DNA from: Nitrospinota bacterium
GTDB taxonomy: Bacteria; Nitrospinota; Nitrospinia; SZUA-224
NCBI GenBank assembly: GCA_016212345.1
Contig: JACRGM010000003.1
Coordinates: 1-5,310 of the forward strand
DNA: 5,310 nt
Reading direction: 5' to 3'
Part shown: one piece after another, positions 1 to 5,310 of the stretch
Position numbering within the stretch: the first letter of the stretch is position 1
How the letters are laid out: each line of letters starts with the position of its first letter
Made by a program: the position numbers and the translations under genes
Notes under the pieces: generated by a model
Told to the model about the DNA's origin: nothing
What the model saw: the letters and a program-made list of their open reading frames with translations, nothing else
Databases searched by the model: none

Positions 1-1
1 A

Positions 2-1168
2 GATCTTGCTCCTTGGTGGGGTTGGAATAATGATACTCTTTATGTAATAGATATCAGCACCCCCTCCAGTCCTTCTATCATAGGCTCCATTGATACATTA
101 GATTATGCATATGGTGTCTATGTTTCAGGGAACTATGCATATGTGGCTGATTGGTTTTTAGGTTTACAGGTAATAGATATCAGCACCCCATCTAGTCCTA
201 CAATCATAGCCCATGTTTATACACTAGGTTATCCTAATGATGTCTATGTTTCAGGGAACTATGCATATGTGGCAGGGATAGGTGGTCTTCCTTTTGATGA
301 TGGTAGTCTTAGTGTGATAGATATAAGCACCCCCTCCAGTCCTACAATTATAGGCTCTGTTATCACACCAGGTGAGGCCAATAATGTCTATGTCTCAGGC
401 AATTATGCATATGTAACTGGAGGATCAAGTTTACAATTAATAGATATAAATATTCCATCTAGCCCTAAAATCATAAGCTATGTTTATACACCAGGTAGGT
501 TGGATTGGACTAGGGCTAGTGGTGTCTATGTTTCAGATGGTTATGCATATGTGGCTGATGGGGATTCAGGTCTTCAAATAATAATGGCGCCTCAATTATT
601 AGACAGCAATGTAGAGGATTCTACTACTATAACTGCCACTATCCCCGCAGATCTACCAGAGGGCGCCTATAATATTTTCGTAACAAACCCTGGTGGCGAG
701 GTTGGAATATTGCATAACGGGTTCAGGGTAATAGTGGATGGCGTAGCGGATGGTATTGTAGACAACACTGATCCCGGCTTTAGTGTAATAGGCACATGGC
801 ATACATCTACTGCAGCGCCTGATTTCTATGATAATGACTTCCTGTATGCTGGTAGTCCTAGTGGTGGTACTGGTAGTAATCAAGCTATCTGGGATGCTGA
901 ACTGATAGATGGTCCTGGGTTTTATGAGGTATTTATATGGTATCCAACAGGTAATATCACTACTGTTGCCAATATGCCGTTTACCATTAACCATGCTGGT
1001 TTATCTAACACAATACTTGTAGACCGGAGCGTAAATGGTGGTCAATGGGTAAGCTTGGGGATTTTTAACTTTATTGATGATGGAACAGAGCGTGTAACCT
1101 TATTAGACAATGCAAACTCATGGGTGGTTGCAGATGCGGTAAAGTTTACTCTTCCTGATGGTATTTAG
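2..1168 (+). CDS. LVIVD-repeat beta-propeller protein with IPT-like and golvesin-type C-terminal domains (5' end outside the window)
   Basis: The frame is open from base 2 to the TAG at 1166-1168 (388 visible residues), so the true start lies upstream. The in-frame GTG at 143 sits inside a repeat unit and is not the start. Four LVIVD-type units are visible at residues 15-56, 57-104, 105-145 and 146-192, each running roughly (V/L)IDIstPSSPxII...VYVSGNYAYVA, preceded by the tail of another. Such units form beta-propellers in exported bacterial proteins. Residues about 193-245 resemble the second half of an IPT/TIG immunoglobulin-like domain (STTITATIPA, VTNPGGE). Residues about 251-384 match the golvesin/xanthan-lyase C-terminal domain (IVDNTDPGFSVIGTW, NGGQW..LG.F.F, VVADAVKF), thought to bind carbohydrate. 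The protein ends directly after this domain, with no visible anchor or sorting signal. An extracellular adhesive or carbohydrate-binding role is inference; no catalytic motif is seen. Confidence 0.85.
   Translation, partial: DLAPWWGWNNDTLYVIDISTPSSPSIIGSIDTLDYAYGVYVSGNYAYVADWFLGLQVIDISTPSSPTIIAHVYTLGYPNDVYVSGNYAYVAGIGGLPFDDGSLSVIDISTPSSPTIIGSVITPGEANNVYVSGNYAYVTGGSSLQLIDINIPSSPKIISYVYTPGRLDWTRASGVYVSDGYAYVADGDSGLQIIMAPQLLDSNVEDSTTITATIPADLPEGAYNIFVTNPGGEVGILHNGFRVIVDGVADGIVDNTDPGFSVIGTWHTSTAAPDFYDNDFLYAGSPSGGTGSNQAIWDAELIDGPGFYEVFIWYPTGNITTVANMPFTINHAGLSNTILVDRSVNGGQWVSLGIFNFIDDGTERVTLLDNANSWVVADAVKFTLPDGI
44..577 (+). repeat. Four in-frame LVIVD-type propeller repeats
   Basis: Units lie at 44-169, 170-313, 314-436 and 437-577 (42, 48, 41 and 47 codons). 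Each starts with an Ile-Asp-Ile-Ser-Thr-Pro-like strand and contains VYVSGNYAYV or a close variant. Length differences fall in the loops between these blocks. DNA identity is high in places: 115-147 and 241-273 are identical over 33 bases. The fourth unit is the most divergent (LIDINIPSSP, VYVSDGYAYV). Confidence 0.85.
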
Positions 1169-1196
1169 CCCTCCTATTTTTTTCAAAATAACTCTA

Positions 1197-1230
1197 TTGT
1201 TTTGTAGTATCTTATTTGTTAACAAAACAA
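1197..1230. repeat. Inverted repeat after the propeller gene (weak terminator candidate at best)
   Basis: TTGTTTTGT at 1197-1205 is the exact reverse complement of ACAAAACAA at 1222-1230, with a 16-base loop. The stem is AT-rich and is followed by CCCATTTCTA rather than a T-run, so it is a poor intrinsic terminator. A T7 run at 1177-1183 follows the stop codon but has no clear hairpin before it. The right arm overlaps the first GTTAAC site, so the dyad may simply reflect that site. Confidence 0.3.
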
Positions 1231-1350
1231 CCCATTTCTACCATTCCTCTGTTAACACCCCGTTAACAATTTTCCTGTCTTGCTGATTTATTTGTAGTTA
1301 GGTGTTAACAAATCTGTTAGCACTCACCATTTTTTGAAATGTTGTTAAGA
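1215..1350. promoter_or_regulatory. Cluster of six GTTAAC-like sites upstream of the gap promoter (putative operator array)
   Basis: Perfect GTTAAC palindromes occur at 1218-1223 (inside the 12-bp palindrome TTTGTTAACAAA, 1215-1226), 1251-1256, 1262-1267 and 1304-1309. One-mismatch versions lie at 1316-1321 (GTTAGC) and 1344-1349 (GTTAAG). Most copies extend to TGTTAACA. Centre-to-centre spacings are 33, 11, 42, 12 and 28 bp, so the first five are close to whole helical turns apart. The last ends 24 bases before the -35 box. This placement suits binding of a regulator of the operon. The regulator is unknown, and the spacing does not match the Rex or GlnR operators I considered. Confidence 0.45.
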
Positions 1351-1355
1351 TTTTT

Positions 1356-1373
1356 CCATTTTGAGGAAAATGG
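1356..1373. promoter_or_regulatory. Perfect 7-bp dyad abutting the -35 box
   Basis: CCATTTT (1356-1362) and AAAATGG (1367-1373) are exact reverse complements around a GAGG loop, and the right arm ends at the base before TTGACT. An alternative overlapping pairing is TTTTCC (1352-1357) with GGAAAA (1365-1370). It lies upstream of the expected transcription start, so an operator role is more plausible than an RNA hairpin. Function is inferred from position only. Confidence 0.35.
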
Positions 1374-1401
1374 TTGACTTATTTTTATCATGATGTATAC
1401 T
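1374..1401 (+). promoter_or_regulatory. Sigma70-type promoter of the gap-pgk-tpiA-secG operon
   Basis: TTGACT at 1374-1379 (five of six to TTGACA) and TATACT at 1396-1401 (five of six to TATAAT) are separated by 16 bp. Transcription would begin near 1408, giving a leader of about 60 bases before gap. It is the best -35/-10 pair in the intergenic region. Confidence 0.75.
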
Positions 1402-1456
1402 AAATTCTTCAATGAGGATTAATAGAGGAATAGCTACGATATAATCTTATAAATAA

Positions 1457-1462
1457 AGGAGG
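1457..1462 (+). promoter_or_regulatory. Ribosome binding site of gap
   Basis: AGGAGG, within AAAGGAGG (1455-1462), lies 6 bases before the ATG at 1469. It is the strongest Shine-Dalgarno sequence in the window and fixes the gap start. Confidence 0.85.
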
Positions 1463-1468
1463 ATAATA

Positions 1469-2476
1469 ATGGGTATTAGAATAGGGATAAATGGTTTTGG
1501 GAGGATAGGAAGAAACATCCTGAGGGCATCTCTTGGGATTAGAGATATCGAATTTGTAGCAGTAAATGACCTTACTGATGCTAGAACACTCGCTCATTTA
1601 CTAAAATATGATAGTGTTCATGGTATCCTTGATGCTGAGGTGATGGCTGAAGGTGATACAATCGTAGTCAATAGTAATAAGATAAAGATACTTGCTATCA
1701 AGGATCCTGCTCAACTACCGTGGAAAGAGTTAGGTGTTCAGATTGTTATAGAATCAACAGGCCTATTCGTGGATAGGGAGAATGCCTCTAAACATCTGAA
1801 GGCCGGGGCAAATAAGGTAATTATATCCGCCCCTGCAAAGGAGCCAGATATTACAATAGTTATGGGTGTTAATGATGGAGATTATAATCGAAATATTCAT
1901 CATATCATATCAAATGCATCTTGTACAACAAATTGTCTGGCACCTATTGCCAAGGTATTACTAAATAATTTTGGTTTCAAGAGAGGGCTGATGACAACAA
2001 TACATTCATATACTAATGATCAAAGCCTCCTTGATTTGCCTCATAAGGATCTTAGAAGGGCAAGGGCAGCATGTCAATCGATGATACCTACTACCACAGG
2101 GGCAGCTAAGGCTGTTTCTTTGGTCCTACCTCAACTGAAAGGGAAGTTAGATGGGATGGCAATTAGGGTCCCAACACCTAATGTCTCTATAGTAGATCTT
2201 GTAGCTGAGCTTGAGAAGGATATCACAGTATATGAGGTGAATGATGCCCTCTTGAAGGCGTCACAGAACGAGATGAAAGGTATTCTTGAATTTTGTAATG
2301 AACCACTCGTCTCAGTAGATTTTAATGGTAATTCGAGTTCTTCAATTGTTGATGGTCAATTAACCAAGGTAATCGGTGATAAGATGGTAAAGGTCCTAGC
2401 CTGGTATGATAATGAGTGGGGTTATTCCTGCAAGGTGAGAGACTTGGCCATCTTTATAGGGAAAAAGGGATTATAG
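1469..2476 (+). CDS. gap: Glyceraldehyde-3-phosphate dehydrogenase, NAD-type, phosphorylating
   Basis: A cytoplasmic tetrameric enzyme that converts glyceraldehyde 3-phosphate, NAD+ and phosphate to 1,3-bisphosphoglycerate, reversibly, in glycolysis and gluconeogenesis. The 335 residues are the usual full length. The Rossmann start IGINGFGRIGR covers residues 5-15. The catalytic block SNASCTTNCLAP (148-159) contains nucleophile Cys152, and His179 lies in TTIHSYTNDQ. DLPHKDLRRARAA (189-201) and MAIRVPTPNVS (230-240) form the phosphate-binding and core segments, and WYDNEWGYS (312-320) the C-terminal signature. Asp34 after the second strand and the Leu-Pro pair (190-191) point to NAD rather than NADP preference, by comparison with the Bacillus-type enzyme. 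It is the first gene of the operon, placed directly after the promoter and a strong Shine-Dalgarno. The start leaves no upstream extension and nothing is missing. Confidence 0.98.
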   Translation: MGIRIGINGFGRIGRNILRASLGIRDIEFVAVNDLTDARTLAHLLKYDSVHGILDAEVMAEGDTIVVNSNKIKILAIKDPAQLPWKELGVQIVIESTGLFVDRENASKHLKAGANKVIISAPAKEPDITIVMGVNDGDYNRNIHHIISNASCTTNCLAPIAKVLLNNFGFKRGLMTTIHSYTNDQSLLDLPHKDLRRARAACQSMIPTTTGAAKAVSLVLPQLKGKLDGMAIRVPTPNVSIVDLVAELEKDITVYEVNDALLKASQNEMKGILEFCNEPLVSVDFNGNSSSSIVDGQLTKVIGDKMVKVLAWYDNEWGYSCKVRDLAIFIGKKGL

Positions 2477-2489
2477 AAAGGGATTTTCT

Positions 2490-3683
2490 ATGAATAAGCT
2501 GACTATAGAAGATGTTGATCTGAGAGGGAGGAGATGCCTTATTAGGGTAGACTTTAATGTCCCTATTGATCAGTATGGAAACATAACAGATGATACCCGT
2601 ATCAAGGCTACACTTCCGACCATAAACTATGCTATCGATGAAGGGGCTAAGGTAATTCTCGCCTCTCACCTTGGACGACCTAATGGAAGGGTGGCCCCAA
2701 ATATGAGCCTTAATCTGATATTAAAGAGACTACAGAGACTCCTTGACAAGAAGGTAAAGATGGCTGATGATAGTATTGGTCCAGGGGTGAAAGAACTTGT
2801 GGATGAGATGGAAAATGGGGATGTCCTACTTCTAGAAAATCTGCGGTTTCATAAGGAAGAGACAGAAAACGATGGTAATTTTTCAAAAGAGCTTGCAAGT
2901 TTGGCAGATGTCTATATAAATGATGCCTTTGGCACAGCACATCGTGCCCATGCCTCTACAGTCGGCATAACCAAATATGTCTCTATAGCTGCGGCTGGAT
3001 TTTTATTAAAGAAGGAGATAGACTATTTCAATATGGCGGTATTAGACCCTATGAGACCCTTTGTGGCAATATTAGGGGGTTCAAAGGCATCTGGGAAGAT
3101 AGGGGTTATAAAGAATCTTCAGGAAAAGGTAGATAAGGTAATAATCGGGGGTGGACTTGCATGTACCTTCTTGAAGGCACTTGGTAATGATGTTGGGGCA
3201 TCCTTTGTTGAAGATAATATGTTGAATGAGGTACCCCAAATCATGAAAAAGGCAAAGGAGAAAGGGGTAAAATTTTATCTCCCAGTAGATTTTGTTGTTG
3301 CAGAGAGGTGTGATGGAAGGGCACAAAGTAAGGTTGTCCCGGCTCAGGAGATACCCCATGACTGGATGGCTCTAGATATTGGACCTGCAACAACTATATT
3401 ATTTTCAGAGGTACTCCATAATGCAAAGACAGTCATCTGGAATGGTCCTATGGGGGTATTTGAGATAGATGCCTTTAGCAGAGGGACATTTGCTATGGTT
3501 CATGCTGTGGCAAACTCATACGCATTGACAATTGTAGGCGGAGGCGATACAGATGTAGCGGTTCATAGGGCAGGTGAATCTGATAAGATCTCTTATATCT
3601 CTACTGGGGGAGGGGCATTCATTCAGCTCTTGGAAGGGAAGAAGATGCCCAGTGTTGATGCTTTGACTGATAAGAAGGAATAA
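2490..3683 (+). CDS. pgk: Phosphoglycerate kinase
   Basis: A monomeric cytoplasmic enzyme that transfers the acyl phosphate of 1,3-bisphosphoglycerate to ADP, making ATP and 3-phosphoglycerate; it acts directly after Gap. The 397 residues are normal length. N-terminal substrate-binding motifs: RVDFNVP (19-25), DDTRIKATLPTI (34-45), SHLGRP (59-64), ENLRFHKEE (116-124) and NDAFGTAHRAHAS (144-156). C-terminal nucleotide-binding motifs: ILGGSKASGKIGV (194-206), IWNGPMGVFE (316-325), GGGDTDVAV (350-358) and STGGGAF (371-377). Residue 202 is Gly where Asp or Thr is common, and residue 300 is Ala in DIGPAT where Lys is common. Both positions vary in the family, and I expect an active enzyme. The ATG follows AAAGGGA (2477-2483) by 6 bases, 13 bases after the gap stop. 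Its TAA shares a base with the most upstream tpiA ATG (TAATG). Confidence 0.98.
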   Translation: MNKLTIEDVDLRGRRCLIRVDFNVPIDQYGNITDDTRIKATLPTINYAIDEGAKVILASHLGRPNGRVAPNMSLNLILKRLQRLLDKKVKMADDSIGPGVKELVDEMENGDVLLLENLRFHKEETENDGNFSKELASLADVYINDAFGTAHRAHASTVGITKYVSIAAAGFLLKKEIDYFNMAVLDPMRPFVAILGGSKASGKIGVIKNLQEKVDKVIIGGGLACTFLKALGNDVGASFVEDNMLNEVPQIMKKAKEKGVKFYLPVDFVVAERCDGRAQSKVVPAQEIPHDWMALDIGPATTILFSEVLHNAKTVIWNGPMGVFEIDAFSRGTFAMVHAVANSYALTIVGGGDTDVAVHRAGESDKISYISTGGGAFIQLLEGKKMPSVDALTDKKE

Positions 3684-4480
3684 TGGTATGGGTAATCTTA
3701 GATATGAATCGTAAAAAGATGAATCGTAAAAAGATAATCGCTGGTAACTGGAAGATGAATAAGGTCATTGAAGAGTCTTTGTCTTTTATCAATGAGTTAA
3801 AAGAGGCTGTTCGAGGAATAAATGATAATATAGAGATAGTAGTAAGTCCACCATTTACTGCATTAAGCGTTATCAATGATGCCATTAAAGGGAGTAACAT
3901 CCTCCTTGCAGGACAAGATGTCTTTTGGGAAGATAAAGGGGCATATACTGGAGAGATCTCTCCTATGATGTTAAAGGATGTTGGTTGTAAATATACAATA
4001 ATAGGTCACTCTGAACGGAGGCAATATTGTAATGAGACCAATGAGACGGTCAACAAAAAGATAAAGGCATTACTAAGAAATGATCTATCTGTTATAATAT
4101 GTGTAGGGGAGACCATAGAAGAGAGAGAAGATAAAAGGACATTCTCTGTTGTAGGAAGACAGATTAGAGACGGTCTTAAGGGGTTGACTCAAAAGGATAT
4201 GGAAAAGGTTGTGATAGCATATGAACCTGTGTGGGCAATCGGTACAGGGAAGACAGCTACTCCATCCCAGGCAAATGAGATGCATCTCTTTATAAGAGAT
4301 ACCATAAAAGAGATGTTCGAAGATAAAATTGCCTCCTCTATTACGATACAATATGGGGGGAGTGTTACACCTTTAAATATAACAGAATTGATGTTAGAAT
4401 CTGAGATTGATGGGGCGCTTGTTGGTGGTGCTAGTCTTGATGCAGGATCTTTTGTACAGATTATAAGAGGGGCGGTGTAG
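3683..4480 (+). CDS. tpiA: Triosephosphate isomerase (start uncertain: 3683, 3704 or 3719)
   Basis: A dimeric cytoplasmic TIM-barrel enzyme that interconverts dihydroxyacetone phosphate and glyceraldehyde 3-phosphate, supplying Gap. Numbered from 3683, the substrate residues are Asn22 and Lys24 (AGNWKMN), catalytic His109 (IIGHSERR), catalytic base Glu181 (AYEPVWAIGTG), hinged loop 6 at about 182-192, and the phosphate-binding YGGSV (224-228) and GALVGGASL (244-252). From 3683 it has 265 residues, longer than the usual 250 or so. The leader MVWVILD is not family-like, and an exact repeat of MNRKK follows. Starting at 3719 gives 253 residues and a typical MNRKKIIAGNWKMN beginning; 3704 gives 258. 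However, AAGGA (3675-3679) is only 3 bases from 3683 and too far from the others, and TAATG suggests coupling to pgk. Identity is certain; the start is not. Confidence 0.97.
   Translation: MVWVILDMNRKKMNRKKIIAGNWKMNKVIEESLSFINELKEAVRGINDNIEIVVSPPFTALSVINDAIKGSNILLAGQDVFWEDKGAYTGEISPMMLKDVGCKYTIIGHSERRQYCNETNETVNKKIKALLRNDLSVIICVGETIEEREDKRTFSVVGRQIRDGLKGLTQKDMEKVVIAYEPVWAIGTGKTATPSQANEMHLFIRDTIKEMFEDKIASSITIQYGGSVTPLNITELMLESEIDGALVGGASLDAGSFVQIIRGAV
3704..3733 (+). repeat. Exact 15-bp tandem duplication spanning the tpiA start
   Basis: ATGAATCGTAAAAAG occurs twice with no gap, at 3704-3718 and 3719-3733, encoding MNRKK-MNRKK in frame. Each copy brings its own ATG. The copies are identical, which suggests a recent slippage or duplication event. 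Confidence 0.95.
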
Positions 4481-4481
4481 A

Positions 4482-4991
4482 GTGTATATCATATTAACTA
4501 TTATTCATGTAATTGTAACCCTATCACTGATCTTTATTGTCTTATTACAAAGGGGTAAAGGTGCATCTATGGGGGCAGCTTTTGGTGGTTCTAGCCGTAC
4601 GATCTTTGGATCAAGAGGGGCAGGGAGCTTTTTAGGTAAGCTCACCACTGGGGCTGCAATAGCCTTTATGGTGACCTCTTTGACATTGACATTCTTCTCC
4701 TCTCGTGGGGCTAAATCATCTATAGCTCTAAAAGAAAAAGGGGCTGAGACAGTAAAGGTAGAAAAGGTAGAGGAGAAAGCTACTGAGACAGTAAAGGTAG
4801 AGCCAGAGAAGACTGATCAGCTCTCAGAGACATCTAAGACTGATCAGCCCTCAGAGGCATCTAAGACTGATCAGCTCCCAGAGACATCTAAGGTAGAATC
4901 ACAAGGAGATAGTTCTAATGAGGAGGGAAAATCTCAGTCAGGAGAGCTGGAGGGAGGAGAGACTGAAGATAAAGTAAGGAGTAAGGAGTAA
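4482..4991 (+). CDS. secG: Protein translocase subunit SecG with a long low-complexity C-terminal tail
   Basis: An inner-membrane subunit of the SecYEG channel that assists SecA-driven protein export. Residues 1-75 are typical SecG: transmembrane segment 1 at about 3-22, the conserved loop LLQRGKGASMGAAFGG (21-36) with TIFGSRGAGSF (40-50), and transmembrane segment 2 at about 55-72. Residues 80-169 form a charged Glu/Lys/Ser/Thr tail made partly of repeats, making 169 residues against roughly 70-120 in most SecG proteins. The start is GTG, one base after the tpiA stop, with AAGAGGGG (4465-4472) nine bases upstream. No ATG gives the SecG N terminus, so GTG is preferred. The tight spacing indicates translational coupling in the glycolytic operon, a common tpiA-secG arrangement. 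The tail is probably disordered; which side of the membrane it lies on cannot be read here, although the two-segment topology places both ends on the periplasmic side in E. coli. Confidence 0.93.
   Translation: MYIILTIIHVIVTLSLIFIVLLQRGKGASMGAAFGGSSRTIFGSRGAGSFLGKLTTGAAIAFMVTSLTLTFFSSRGAKSSIALKEKGAETVKVEKVEEKATETVKVEPEKTDQLSETSKTDQPSEASKTDQLPETSKVESQGDSSNEEGKSQSGELEGGETEDKVRSKE
4744..4801 (+). repeat. Pair of 19-bp direct repeats in the secG tail
   Basis: CTGAGACAGTAAAGGTAGA occurs at 4744-4762 and again at 4783-4801. The 39-bp offset (13 codons) keeps the frame, and both copies encode ETVKVE (residues 89-94 and 102-107). Confidence 0.9.
4809..4889 (+). repeat. Three tandem 27-bp repeats in the secG tail
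   Basis: Units at 4809-4835, 4836-4862 and 4863-4889 encode KTDQLSETS, KTDQPSEAS and KTDQLPETS (residues 110-136); a further AAG follows. Each contains TGATCA and the units differ by only a few bases, so this is a nine-residue minisatellite whose copy number could change without a frameshift. Confidence 0.95.
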
Positions 4992-5007
4992 GGAGTAAGG
5001 AGTAGGA
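4974..5007 (+). repeat. Heptamer tandem array containing the secG stop codon
   Basis: GTAAGGA is repeated exactly four times at 4974-4980, 4981-4987, 4988-4994 and 4995-5001, followed by a six-base degenerate copy GTAGGA (5002-5007). The secG TAA (4989-4991) is in the third unit, so the last SecG residues VRSKE are encoded by the array. Confidence 0.95.
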
Positions 5008-5169
5008 AATATCTAATCAAAGAAGAGATGACCTGAAGATGATAGGGGAAAATGAGGGTTTTTGGCAGTGACACCCCTTAATGAGGCGAATTATTCTGAC
5101 CTGTACGGTTAGATGTAGCATTATGAATCAATACAATAGTAAGGCCATCGGAATAAATTTAGATAAAGT
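4992..5169. other. Intergenic stretch without a recognisable gene
   Basis: After the heptamer array I see no coding frame with a ribosome binding site, no tRNA and no clear intrinsic terminator (no GC-rich hairpin with a T-run). The longest ATG frame, 5081-5197, encodes 38 residues and runs into the downstream repeat. The 44 bases after that repeat (5267-5310) are AT-rich and also show no gene. Confidence 0.6.
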
Positions 5170-5170
5170 C

Positions 5171-5266
5171 CCCTCTCCCCCTTGGGGAGAGGGTTAGGGT
5201 GAGGGGGGAATGAAGATAAAGGTGCATCTCCCCCTCACCTCAATCCTCTCCCCAAAGGGGAGAGGA
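5171..5266. repeat. Inverted pair of GC-rich hairpin repeats (REP/BIME-like doublet)
   Basis: The left unit has a perfect 10-bp stem, CCCTCTCCCC (5171-5180) with GGGGAGAGGG (5184-5193) and loop CTT, then TTAGGGTGAGGGGG (5194-5207). The right unit is its inverted copy: CCCCCTCACC (5230-5239), then TCCTCTCCCC (5244-5253) with GGGGAGAGGA (5257-5266) and loop AAA. The two align as reverse complements at 32 of 37 positions. GGTGAGGGGG (5198-5207) can pair with 5230-5239, giving a stem closed by a 22-base loop and flanked by two small hairpins. This C/G-rich sequence type recurs between genes in many bacterial genomes. It may stall transcription after secG, but it lacks a T-run. Confidence 0.85.
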
Positions 5267-5310
5267 AGTAATAATTGAAAACAATAATTAATTTCAAGTA
5301 GATAGCCATA

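Noticed and set aside
653..994. 113-codon minus-strand frame inside the propeller gene
   Set aside because: It lies antisense to clear golvesin-domain coding sequence and its product shows no domain; the same holds for the other minus-strand frames inside gap, pgk and tpiA.
1317..1325. TTAGCACTC, identical to one half of the CIRCE (HrcA) operator
   Set aside because: The required inverted half GAGTGCTAA is missing at 9 bases or nearby on either side, so a half-site alone is best taken as chance or as part of the GTTAAC-like series.
1440..1445. Perfect TATAAT hexamer close to the gap start
   Set aside because: No -35-like hexamer lies 15-19 bp upstream, and a transcript starting just after it would include little beyond the Shine-Dalgarno. 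The pair at 1374-1401 is much better.
5171..5193. Intrinsic terminator for the operon
   Set aside because: The hairpin is strong, but it is followed by TTAGGGTGAG, not a T-run, and it forms part of a dispersed-type repeat. A terminator role stays possible but unsupported.
5081..5197. 38-codon ORF downstream of secG
   Set aside because: No Shine-Dalgarno precedes the ATG, the product resembles no family I know, and its end is simply the translation of the GC-rich repeat.
5171..5266. CRISPR array
   Set aside because: Only two units, in inverted rather than direct orientation, with no regular spacers.

Overview
The window holds one incomplete surface-type protein gene followed by a compact glycolysis and secretion operon, all on the + strand. 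The coding DNA is AT-leaning, with frequent ATA (Ile) and AGA/AGG (Arg) codons and a strong Shine-Dalgarno before gap. Together with a GC-rich dispersed repeat at the right edge and a propeller/IPT/golvesin-type protein on the left, this looks like a chromosome fragment of an uncultivated or environmental bacterium. I cannot name the phylum from the sequence. The order gap-pgk-tpiA-secG occurs in several bacterial phyla and is not diagnostic.

Layout. Bases 2-1168: the 3' part of a gene for a probable exported protein, with four visible LVIVD-type beta-propeller repeats, a shortened IPT/TIG-like segment and a C-terminal golvesin/xanthan-lyase-type domain. Bases 1169-1468: a 300-base AT-rich intergenic region with six GTTAAC-like sites, a perfect small dyad abutting a -35 box, and a good sigma70-type promoter (TTGACT, 16 bp, TATACT) for the downstream operon. 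Bases 1469-4991: gap, pgk, tpiA and secG, with 13 bp, -1 to 35 bp (depending on the tpiA start) and 1 bp between genes, so almost certainly one transcript. Bases 4992-5310: no convincing gene; the end of a heptamer array that contains the secG stop codon, about 160 bases with nothing recognisable, and a pair of inverted GC-rich hairpin repeats.

How the genes work together. Gap, Pgk and TpiA catalyse three connected steps of the lower Embden-Meyerhof pathway and gluconeogenesis (DHAP to GAP to 1,3-bisphosphoglycerate to 3-phosphoglycerate). SecG is the accessory subunit of the SecYEG translocon and is often encoded just after tpiA. All key catalytic residues of the three enzymes are present.

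I do not see a new biological system. The points most worth a second look are the GTTAAC array before the gap promoter, an exact 15-bp tandem duplication of the tpiA start region, the repeat-built C-terminal tail of SecG with its stop codon inside a heptamer array, and an apparent mid-domain junction in the left-hand protein.
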